Shown piece by piece: positions 44,059 to 51,504 of a stretch of 64,000 nucleotides of DNA. Numbering within the stretch: the stretch's first letter is position 1; each line of letters opens with the position of its first letter. A program made the translations under genes and the position numbers. Origin of the DNA: a bacterium. Lineage in GTDB: Bacteria; Krumholzibacteriota; Krumholzibacteriia; LZORAL124-64-63. The stretch is taken from NCBI GenBank assembly GCA_016712675.1, contig JADJQR010000001.1:1364001-1428000 (forward strand), in the 5' to 3' direction. The notes below the pieces were generated by a model. The model was not told the DNA's origin. It worked only from the letters and a program-made list of their open reading frames with translations, and did no database searches.

Positions 44059-45296
44059 CTGGCCCCTCCCTTTGTGCGCGCCGGCCGCTTTCCGCCGGGA
44101 AGGTGCTTGCGAAGGCTGTCGACGCGATCGAGCCGCTCCCAGGTGAAGCCGTCCTCGTCGCGCCCGAAGTGCCCATAGACCGCCGTGCGCCCGTACACGG
44201 GGCGTCGCAGGTCGAGGCTCTCGATGATCCCGGCCGGGGAGAGGTCGAACTCGGCCTGGACGATTCGCGCCAGCGCGGGGTCAGGCAGCACGCCGGTGCC
44301 TTCGGTCAGCACGGTGATCGACAACGGCTCGGGCATCCCGATCACGTACGCCACCTCCACCGCGCAGCGCCGCGCCAGCCCGGCCGCCACGAGGTTCTTG
44401 GCCACCCAGCGTGCCGCATAGGTGCCGCTGCGGTCCGGCTTGGTCGGGTCCTTGCCGCTGAGCGCGCTGCCGCCGTGCGGGCAGGCCGGGCCGAAGCAGT
44501 CGACGGCGATCTTGCGGCCGGTCAGCCCGGAATCCGCGCGGGGACCGCCCTCCCGGAACGCCCCGACGGGGTTGATGAGGACCTGGGCGTCGGTGCCCAG
44601 CAGCCCGGTCGGTCCCAGCACCGGCGTAACGACCAGGCGCTTGAGGTCGCGCCGCAGCTGCGCAAGGTCGGCGTCGACCTTGTGATGAGCCGACACGACG
44701 ACGGCGCTGATGCTGGCAGGCGTCCCGTCGCGATAGCTCACCGAGACCTGGACCTTGCCGTCGGGATACAGGTACGGAACCTTTCCGTCCTCGCGGACGT
44801 CCTGCAGGCGGCGGGCCAACCGGTTGGCCAGGAGCGTGGGCGCGGGCATGTAGTGCATGTCCACGGGCAATCCGCAACCCTCGTCGGTGGCGTAGCCCAC
44901 GCAGACGCCCTGGTCGCCGGCGCCCTTGCGGTCGACGCCCAGCGCCACGTCGCCGGACTGCTCCTCGAGCATGACCAGGACCGAGCAGCTGCGATGGTCG
45001 AAGCCGGTGGAAGGGTCATCATAGCCGACGCGCCGGATGGTCGAGCGGACCAGGCCGGTGATGTCCAGATAGCACTTCGTGGTGATCTGGCCGGTCACGA
45101 TAACCATGCCCGTGGTGGCCATCACCTCGCAGGCGACCCGGGCGTACCTGTCTTCGCGAAGGATCGCGTCGAGGATATCGTCGGCGATCTGGTCGCAGAT
45201 CTTGTCGGCGTGGCCGGCGGTGACCGATTCGGCGGTGCGAACCCAGGTGGAATCGCCGGCGGTCCGGCGTGGGGCGGGCAGGCGGGAGGCGGTCAT
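44055..45296 (-). CDS. metK: S-adenosylmethionine synthetase
   Basis: 413 residues with the three-domain MetK layout. Motifs are SVTAGHADKICDQI (usually GHPDK; Pro is Ala here), GVDRKGAGDQGVCVGYA, PVGAFREGGPRADSGLTGRKIAVD, GGSALSGKDPTKPDRSGTYAARWVAKN and VYGRTAVYGHFGR. Catalytic His, Asp and Lys residues are kept, so activity is expected. It makes S-adenosylmethionine from methionine and ATP. ATG 45296 follows AAGGAGCC; the roughly 18 residues before the first motif are longer than usual. A hairpin sits just upstream of the ribosome site. Confidence 0.93.
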   Translation of the reverse strand: MTASRLPAPRRTAGDSTWVRTAESVTAGHADKICDQIADDILDAILREDRYARVACEVMATTGMVIVTGQITTKCYLDITGLVRSTIRRVGYDDPSTGFDHRSCSVLVMLEEQSGDVALGVDRKGAGDQGVCVGYATDEGCGLPVDMHYMPAPTLLANRLARRLQDVREDGKVPYLYPDGKVQVSVSYRDGTPASISAVVVSAHHKVDADLAQLRRDLKRLVVTPVLGPTGLLGTDAQVLINPVGAFREGGPRADSGLTGRKIAVDCFGPACPHGGSALSGKDPTKPDRSGTYAARWVAKNLVAAGLARRCAVEVAYVIGMPEPLSITVLTEGTGVLPDPALARIVQAEFDLSPAGIIESLDLRRPVYGRTAVYGHFGRDEDGFTWERLDRVDSLRKHLPGGKRPARTKGGAR

Positions 45297-45311
45297 GCGA
45301 GGCTCCTTACT

Positions 45312-45335
45312 GACGGCAAGGCGGTGCCCGCCGTC
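45312..45335 (-). promoter_or_regulatory. Leader hairpin of metK
   Basis: GACGGC/GCCGTC (outer) and GGCGG/CCGCC (alternative inner) pairings lie four bases before the metK ribosome site, on the transcribed leader. They could affect translation. The leader does not match a known S-adenosylmethionine riboswitch that I can recognise. Confidence 0.3.
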
Positions 45336-45474
45336 GAAAAACGGTTCCCAAGCGCCCGGCGACCTGAAACAATGTGCGATCGGAATCGTTTAGCCACGAC
45401 TCCCGGTCCCTAAACTGGAGGCGAGGGCCATCAAAGTCAATCGCAGCCGCGACGGGCAGCAGACAGGTATCCGC

Positions 45475-46410
45475 GTGTCCTCGCTGACGTTCGCCTATCT
45501 GGCCGAGCCCGTGCTCAAGGGCGTCGATTTCGCGTTGCAGAAGGGCGCGATCGGCCTGTTGGGCCCCAACGGTTCGGGCAAGACCACGCTCCTGCGCTGC
45601 CTGCTCGGGCAGGTCCCGCTCGGCCGCGGGCACGTCGAGGTGCTGGGCTGGGACATGGCGACCCGTGCGCGGGCTGCCCGGGCCGGGCTGGGCTGGATGC
45701 CCGAGCGCGGCGGCGTCATCCCCGGCATGAGCGGGGTCGGCCTGGTCGCCTACATGGGCGAGCTGTCGGGCCTGCCCTCCCGCGACGCCATGCAGCGCGC
45801 CCACGAGGTGCTGCACTATGTCGGCCTGGCCGACGAACGCTACCGGTCGTGCCAGGACTACAGCCAAGGCATGAAGCAGCGCCTCAAGCTGGCTCAGGCC
45901 CTCGTGCACGATCCCGAGTGGCTCTTTCTCGACGAACCCACCAGCGGCCTGGATCCGCGTGGCCGCGTCTCGGTCCTCGAACTGATCCGCGACCTGGCCT
46001 GGAACAAGGGACTGGGCGTCATCCTCTCGACGCACCTGCTGGCGGACGTCGAGGCCGTGTGCCACGAGATCCTGGTCCTGCGCGCCGGCGAACTGCTGGC
46101 GCGCCAGGCCGTCGACGGCCACACGCGCCAGGCGCGCCAGGTGTTCGAGGTGGAGGGCTTCGGCAACGAGGAGTCGTTCATCGCCGGCCTGCGCGACCTC
46201 GGCTGCGAGTTCGAACAGGACGGGCGCCTCCTGCTGGTGACCCTCGACCTGTCGCGGATGCCGGAAGCGCGCCGCGAGACCGGCTTCGACGCGACGGCCG
46301 GCGTCACGGCCATCCTGGAAGTGGCCGCGGCGCGTGACTACGCGTTGCGCCGATTGCGCCGGCGCCCGGTGTCGCTGGCCGAGGAGTTCTATCGCATGGT
46401 GGAGGCCTGA
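45475..46410 (+). CDS. ABC transporter ATP-binding protein (first of two)
   Basis: 311 residues from GTG 45475. It has Walker A GPNGSGKTT, the signature CQDYSQGMKQRLKLAQAL (SQGMKQ in place of LSGGQ), Walker B WLFLDEPTSGLDP and the switch His in ILSTHLL. The C-terminal extension (about 220-311) is typical of ABC-2-type exporter ATPases. The frame is open upstream without an ATG; an unusual start there cannot be excluded, because the ribosome site before the GTG is weak. It drives the permease encoded four bases downstream. Confidence 0.88.
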   Translation: MSSLTFAYLAEPVLKGVDFALQKGAIGLLGPNGSGKTTLLRCLLGQVPLGRGHVEVLGWDMATRARAARAGLGWMPERGGVIPGMSGVGLVAYMGELSGLPSRDAMQRAHEVLHYVGLADERYRSCQDYSQGMKQRLKLAQALVHDPEWLFLDEPTSGLDPRGRVSVLELIRDLAWNKGLGVILSTHLLADVEAVCHEILVLRAGELLARQAVDGHTRQARQVFEVEGFGNEESFIAGLRDLGCEFEQDGRLLLVTLDLSRMPEARRETGFDATAGVTAILEVAAARDYALRRLRRRPVSLAEEFYRMVEA

Positions 46411-46413
46411 TCG

Positions 46414-47274
46414 ATGCCAGTCTACGAGCGCGGCTACACGCATTGGCAACCGTCGGGCCGGCGAGCCCGTCCGGCGTGGCTGGTGATTGCCCGGCGCGGG
46501 ATCGTGGAACCCCTGCGGCGCCGCTGGCTGTTCCTGCTGATCCTGGCCGCCTGGGTGCCGGCCATCTTCAAGGGGGGCATCATCTACGCCAAGCTGAAGG
46601 CGGGGAACATCCTCGACCTGATGGGCGGCGGCTGGACGAGCATCGAACCGGAGGGCTTCCTGCGCTTCCTGGAGGGCCAGCGTTTCTTCGTGTTCGTCCT
46701 GTTGGCGATCACGGGCGCCGGCCTGATCGCCACCGACCGGCGCGAGAACGGCATGTCCCTCTACTTCTCGCGGCCCCTCGGCCTGGTCGACTACATCGGC
46801 GGGAAGGCCCTGACCGTGGTCTTTTTCTACTGCCTGGTGACCCTGCTGCCGGTTTGCGCGCTGTGCGTGTTCGCCTACCTCATCTCGCCCGGGGCCGTGG
46901 GGGCCGAGCTGCTGCTGGGCACGCCGCTTCGCGCGCTGGTCTACTGCCTGCTGGCAGGCACCAGCACCAGCCTGGTGCTGCTGGCGTTCTCGTCGCTGGG
47001 CACGCGCAGCATCTTCGTGATGGTCTGGTGGACGCTGCTGGTCACCGGTACCGACGCCGTCGGCGGCATCGCCGAAGGGCTGCTGCACAAGGGCGGGATC
47101 CAGGTCGTCAACTTCCTGGGCCAGTACCACAATGCGGCCTCGCTGCTGTTCGCGTCACCGCGGCGGCTCGCCGGCGTTTCCCCTTGGGTCAGCCTGGCGG
47201 TCGTCACGGCCTGGACCGCGCTGGCGCTGTGGGTGCTCCGGCGCCGGATCCGTCCGGTGGAGGTGGTGTCGTGA
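46414..47274 (+). CDS. ABC-2-type permease (first of two)
   Basis: 286 residues with six likely membrane helices. The features WLFLLILAAWVPAIFKGGIIYAKL and ITGAGLIATDRRENGMSLYFSRPLGLVDYIGGKAL match the coupling-helix region of ABC-2 permeases. The substrate is unknown. It lies between two ATPase genes and overlaps the next by four bases. Confidence 0.82.
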   Translation: MPVYERGYTHWQPSGRRARPAWLVIARRGIVEPLRRRWLFLLILAAWVPAIFKGGIIYAKLKAGNILDLMGGGWTSIEPEGFLRFLEGQRFFVFVLLAITGAGLIATDRRENGMSLYFSRPLGLVDYIGGKALTVVFFYCLVTLLPVCALCVFAYLISPGAVGAELLLGTPLRALVYCLLAGTSTSLVLLAFSSLGTRSIFVMVWWTLLVTGTDAVGGIAEGLLHKGGIQVVNFLGQYHNAASLLFASPRRLAGVSPWVSLAVVTAWTALALWVLRRRIRPVEVVS

Positions 47275-48218
47275 AGGGCGCCGGCGTCGATAGCAGCCAG
47301 GCCCGCATCACCGCCGACCGGGTCGGCAAGTGGTTCGGTGAGGTCATTGCCGTCAACAACTGCACGCTGGCGGTCGGCACCGGCGTGGTCGGCCTGCTGG
47401 GCGCCAACGGCGCCGGCAAAAGCACGCTGTTCAAGATGCTGGCCGGCCTCATCGAGCCCAGCCACGGGACGGTGCATGTCTTCGGCCGCCGCTTGCGGCA
47501 GGATGTCGGCTGGTACCGTCGCGTGGGCTTCTGCCCGGAGAGTGACGCCTTGCCCGATTGGATGACCGGCCGCGAGTTCCTGGCACTCATGCTGCGCCTC
47601 ATGGGCTACGACAAGGCGGAGACGAACCGGCGCGTCGGTTTCTGGCTCGAGCGCTTCGAACTGACGGACGCGGCCGGCCGTCGCTTGGGCGGCTACTCGA
47701 AGGGCATGCGCCAGAAGATCAAACTGGCGCAGGCGATGGCCCATGATCCGGACGTCATCTTCCTGGACGAGCCGCTCAACGGCATGGACCCCGTGTCCCG
47801 CAAGCAATCGATCGACCTCGTGCGCGAACTGGGGCAGCAGGGCCGCACGGTTCTCGTGTCCAGCCACATCCTGCCCGAAGTGGAGTCGATGACCAGCGAG
47901 ATCATCCTGATCGACCGCGGCCGGGTTCTGGCCGAGGGCTCCGTCGCGGAGATCCGCGACAAGATCCCCGAGCATCCGACCACCGTGGCGCTCGTCTCGC
48001 CGTCGCCGCGCGTCCTGGCAGGCTTCCTGATCGGGCGCGAGCACGTGGTGGGCGTCCAGGTTGACCAGGAGAACCGCGTCGTGGTCAGCACCGACCACGC
48101 CGTGGCCTTCTACCGCGCGCTGCCGGGCTGGCTGCTCGGCAACGGGCTGATCGTCGACGAGATCGTGACCCTGGACGACAGTCTCGAGGCCGTCTTCCAG
48201 TACCTGACCGAGAGGTGA
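47271..48218 (+). CDS. ABC transporter ATP-binding protein (second of two)
   Basis: 315 residues from GTG 47271, overlapping the permease stop. It has Walker A GANGAGKSTL, signature GGYSKGMRQKIKLAQAM, Walker B VIFLDEPLNGMDP and switch VSSHIL, plus a roughly 80-residue C-terminal domain. It is similar in layout to the first ATPase but clearly diverged, so the pair is an old duplication or two subunits of one heteromeric exporter. Confidence 0.9.
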   Translation: MKGAGVDSSQARITADRVGKWFGEVIAVNNCTLAVGTGVVGLLGANGAGKSTLFKMLAGLIEPSHGTVHVFGRRLRQDVGWYRRVGFCPESDALPDWMTGREFLALMLRLMGYDKAETNRRVGFWLERFELTDAAGRRLGGYSKGMRQKIKLAQAMAHDPDVIFLDEPLNGMDPVSRKQSIDLVRELGQQGRTVLVSSHILPEVESMTSEIILIDRGRVLAEGSVAEIRDKIPEHPTTVALVSPSPRVLAGFLIGREHVVGVQVDQENRVVVSTDHAVAFYRALPGWLLGNGLIVDEIVTLDDSLEAVFQYLTER

Positions 48219-48223
48219 GTCCG

Positions 48224-49078
48224 ATGAAGGCAGCGGCAGAAGCCGCCCCGGCGATCGACGGCGATGTGCGCCCGGAGGGCAGCCTGAAGGCCGTCGGCTG
48301 GCTGGCCTGGTTCTCGATTCGCGAGATGGCACGACGGCGTCGCCTGGTGGCCCTCGTGCTGATGAACCTGGTGCCGGTGCTCGTGGTCGCGGCCATCCGC
48401 ATCTGGTTCCCCGGCGCCGGCATCACGCCGCACATGGTGCTCTCGGCGCTGACGCACGAGGTCTTCATGCCGTTCCTGATCCCGATCGTCGCGATGTCGG
48501 TGGGCGTGCCGGCCATCGGCGAGCAGGTCGAGGACGGCACCATCGTCTTCACGTGGACGCGCCCGGTTCGGCGTCGTGCCATCTACCTCGGTCGCCTGCT
48601 GGCGGCACAGCTCGTCTCGGCGCTGGTGCTCAGCCTGTCGCTGGTGCTGTGCTTCCTGATCATGGCCAGCGAGGGACCGCAGGTCCTGACGTGGGAGTTC
48701 ATCCGGCTGTACCTGCAGTCGTTCGCGATCATCGGCCTGGGCGCCTTCGCCTACGCGGCGCTGTTCGCCGCCATCGGCACGCACTTCCGCAAGCCGGTCG
48801 TGCCGGCCATCGTCTTCTGGTTCGGCTGGGAGAACCTCGTCAGCAATATCCCGGCGCGGGTGCAGGAGCTGAGCCTGCGCTTCCACCTGCAGAACCTCGT
48901 CGAGCGGCCGGAGACGTCGCCGGCAGACCTGCCCGGCCTGCTCAGCGCCCTGCTCTCGACCGCCTTCCAGCGCGAGCCGGTGCCACGGCTGCAGTCGGTG
49001 TCCGTGTTGCTGGCGGTGACGCTGGCCACGACGTTGCTGGGCATGTGGCTGCTGCGCAACAAGGAGATCTCGAGGTAG
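48224..49078 (+). CDS. ABC-2-type permease (second of two)
   Basis: 284 residues with six likely helices. It has WLAWFSIREMARRRRLVALVLMNLVPVL, IGEQVEDGTIVFTWTRPVRRRAIYLGRLLAAQL (permease coupling segment) and a C-terminal helix ending LLRNKEISR. ATG 48224 has AGAGGTGAG just upstream; a GTG at 48215 overlaps the preceding stop. It ends the four-gene exporter operon. Confidence 0.82.
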   Translation: MKAAAEAAPAIDGDVRPEGSLKAVGWLAWFSIREMARRRRLVALVLMNLVPVLVVAAIRIWFPGAGITPHMVLSALTHEVFMPFLIPIVAMSVGVPAIGEQVEDGTIVFTWTRPVRRRAIYLGRLLAAQLVSALVLSLSLVLCFLIMASEGPQVLTWEFIRLYLQSFAIIGLGAFAYAALFAAIGTHFRKPVVPAIVFWFGWENLVSNIPARVQELSLRFHLQNLVERPETSPADLPGLLSALLSTAFQREPVPRLQSVSVLLAVTLATTLLGMWLLRNKEISR

Positions 49079-49104
49079 GACTGCTCGTTCCGCGGAGTCG
49101 CCGC

Positions 49105-49758
49105 GTGACCTATGACCGTGCCTTTTTCGCCGCCGATCCCGTGTCCGTGGCGCGAGCGCTCGTCGGCACCGTACTCGAGGTGATGTCCGCCGACGGCAAC
49201 CGTCTGGCGGGCCGCATCGTGGAAGTCGAGGCCTACGGCGGTCCGGACGATCCGGCTTCGCACGCGGCCGCGGGGCCGACCCCGCGCAGCGCGATCATGT
49301 TCGGGCCGCCGGGCGTGGCCTACGTGTACTTCATCTACGGCATGCATCATTGTCTCAACTTCGTGACCTGTCCAACCGGCGTCGCCGGCGCGGTCCTGGT
49401 GCGCGCGGTCGAGCCCGAGCGCGGGCGCGACACGATGGCTGCGCGGCGCGGGCTGGCGCCGGACGCCGCCGACCGCGAACTCGGCGGAGGGCCGGGACGC
49501 CTGTGCCGCGCGCTCGGTATCGACCTTGCATGGAACGGACTTCCGGTCGCTGCGCGCCTACCGCGGCCCAGGGGCGCGCCCGGGTGCCTGCGCCTGCTGG
49601 ATGGCCCGCGGCCACCCGCACGCATTATCGCCTCGCCGCGGATCGGCGTGCGGCGCGGCGCTGTCACATTGTGGCGTTTCTGTGATGCGGACAGCCGGTG
49701 TCTTTCGGCACCGGCGGCGGCAGGGGAACGCCGCAACCCGAAAGCCGATCCCGCGTAG
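49105..49758 (+). CDS. 3-methyladenine DNA glycosylase (AAG/MPG type)
   Basis: 217 residues from GTG 49105 (GCGGAG upstream). The AAG fold shows VARALVGTVLEV, RIVEVEAYGGPDDPASHAAAGPTPRSAIMFGPPGVAYVYFIYGMHHCLNFV (catalytic Glu in VEVEAY and the DNA-inserting Tyr region YFIYGMH) and GGGPGRLCRALGI. It removes alkylated purines in base-excision repair. The C-terminal 25 residues (from about DSRC) are non-conserved. It lies 26 bases after the exporter operon with no sign of shared function. Confidence 0.92.
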   Translation: MTYDRAFFAADPVSVARALVGTVLEVMSADGNRLAGRIVEVEAYGGPDDPASHAAAGPTPRSAIMFGPPGVAYVYFIYGMHHCLNFVTCPTGVAGAVLVRAVEPERGRDTMAARRGLAPDAADRELGGGPGRLCRALGIDLAWNGLPVAARLPRPRGAPGCLRLLDGPRPPARIIASPRIGVRRGAVTLWRFCDADSRCLSAPAAAGERRNPKADPA

Positions 49759-49768
49759 TGGGCCCGGT

Positions 49769-49797
49769 TTGACACGTTCCAGGGCCGGTGGTACGTT
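49769..49797 (+). promoter_or_regulatory. Candidate promoter for the M16 peptidase operon
   Basis: A perfect TTGACA (49769-49774), 17 bases, then TACGTT (49792-49797). The leader to the first start is about 145 bases. Confidence 0.4.
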
Positions 49798-49942
49798 GCG
49801 CGCCGGCATATCACGGCAGATTCGATCCCGCGTTCCCGGGACCGCACGCATTCCCGCCACGGAGCAGGCCGTATCCGGCCCGTCCCGTGCCGCCCGCCGG
49901 TCAGACGCCCGTCTGTCGGCGGGATAACCACCGGAGGCTTCC

Positions 49943-51451
49943 ATGCCCGACCGTTTCCGTCGAACCGGCCTGCCGCTCGTCGGCCTGCTCCTTCTGGTCG
50001 CCGCTACCGCAGGCGCCCAGACCTACCTCGACCTCGAGGGCAAGGTCCAGGAGTTCACGCTCGACAACGGCGTCAAGTTCATCGTGCTCGAGGACCACGA
50101 CGTCCCGGTGTTCTCGTTCCGGACCTTCGTCAACGTCGGCAGCGCCGACGAGGTGCGAGGCATCACGGGGCTGTCGCACATCCTCGAGCACATGGCCTTC
50201 AAGGGCACCGCCGAGATCGGCACCACCGACCATAAGGCGGAGCTGAAGGCGATGGCCGCCGAGGACGCGGCCTTCGCCGCCCTCAAGGCCGAGCGCATCA
50301 AGGGCACGGATGCCGACCCGGCGCGCCTGGCGGAGCTCGAGGCCGCTTTCACCGCGGCCAAGGACGCCGCGCGCGCGTTCGTGGTAACCAACGAGTTCGG
50401 CCAGATCATCGAGAACAACGGTGGTCAGGGGCTCAACGCTTCGACGAGCACCGACGTGACCATGTACCTGTACAACTTCCCCAGCAACCGCCTGGAGCTG
50501 TGGGCCTATCTCGAAGGCTCGCGCATGTCGCGGCCGGTGCTGCGCGAGTTCTACACCGAGAAGGACGGTCCGGTCACGGAAGAGCGCCGTATGCGCACGG
50601 ACAACAACCCGATCGGCCGGCTCATCGAACAATTCCAGAACCTGATGTTCATGGCCAACGGCTACCACCACTCGACGATCGGCTACATGTCCGACATCGA
50701 GAACGTCAGCCGCGCCGACTGCCAGGCGTACTTCGAGAAGAACTACGTCGGTTCCAACATCGTGGTCGCGCTCGTCGGCGACGTGAAGCTGGCCGATGTC
50801 CGCAAGTACGCGCAGAAGTACTTCTCGGCGATCCCGGCCGGGCATCCCGAGGCTGTCGAGACGTTCGAGCCCGAGCAGCTGGGTGAGAAGCGCTTCGTCA
50901 TGAAGGACGAGTCGCAGCCGATCTACGCCGCCGGCTACCAGATCCAGAACATCCGCCACCCGGACTGGCCGGTGTACGAGGTCGTCGCCGGCGTGCTCGG
51001 CCAGGGCCGCACCAGCCGCCTGTACACGAAGCTCGTCAAGCAGGACAACATCGCCGTGCAGGCCATGGCCTTCCCGGGATTCCCGGGCCAGAAGCTGGAG
51101 ACGGGGCTGCTCGTGGTGGGCATCCCGGTCAAGGACCGGACGGCCGCCGACATGGAAGCCGCCATCAACGGCGAGATCGATCGGCTGGTCGCCGAGGGCA
51201 TCACCGAGCAGGAACTCGCCGCCGTCAAGCAGCGCACCCGCGCGGAGTTCATCCGCGGCCTGCAGGGCAACGGCGGCATGGCCGAGCAGCTTGCCTACTA
51301 CCAGACCTACTTCGGCGACTGGCGCCGGCTGTTCGACGCGGTCGAGCGCATCGAGGCGGTCACGCTCGAGGACGTCAAGCGTGTCGCGGGCGGCGTGTTC
51401 CGGGAGAGCAACCGCACCGTCGCCGTCATCGAGACCGAGAAGGATTCCTAG
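49943..51451 (+). CDS. Periplasmic M16 zinc peptidase, catalytic subunit
   Basis: 502 residues with a signal peptide (LPLVGLLLLVAATAGAQ). The inverted zinc motif HxxEH is intact (His79-Ile-Leu-Glu82-His83), with a helical insertion of about 60 residues (95-160, Ala/Glu/Lys-rich) before the second zinc Glu in VTEERRM. The second, non-catalytic half runs from about 250. It should form a clam-shell with the product of the next gene, as in two-subunit bacterial M16B proteases. Start ATG 49943 follows ACCGGAGG. Confidence 0.92.
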   Translation: MPDRFRRTGLPLVGLLLLVAATAGAQTYLDLEGKVQEFTLDNGVKFIVLEDHDVPVFSFRTFVNVGSADEVRGITGLSHILEHMAFKGTAEIGTTDHKAELKAMAAEDAAFAALKAERIKGTDADPARLAELEAAFTAAKDAARAFVVTNEFGQIIENNGGQGLNASTSTDVTMYLYNFPSNRLELWAYLEGSRMSRPVLREFYTEKDGPVTEERRMRTDNNPIGRLIEQFQNLMFMANGYHHSTIGYMSDIENVSRADCQAYFEKNYVGSNIVVALVGDVKLADVRKYAQKYFSAIPAGHPEAVETFEPEQLGEKRFVMKDESQPIYAAGYQIQNIRHPDWPVYEVVAGVLGQGRTSRLYTKLVKQDNIAVQAMAFPGFPGQKLETGLLVVGIPVKDRTAADMEAAINGEIDRLVAEGITEQELAAVKQRTRAEFIRGLQGNGGMAEQLAYYQTYFGDWRRLFDAVERIEAVTLEDVKRVAGGVFRESNRTVAVIETEKDS

Positions 51452-51504
51452 TTCGGAAACGCGCCCCCCGCCCGCCGGGCGGGGGCCGGAAAGGACCTGT
51501 TGTC

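Noticed and set aside
42211-44178. Long forward open frame opposite the hybrid kinase and PLP-enzyme genes
   Set aside because: The product has no domain signal and is a shadow of two well-supported reverse-strand genes.
45297-45474. Known S-adenosylmethionine riboswitch before metK
   Set aside because: No match to the conserved cores of the known classes could be seen; only a local hairpin remains.
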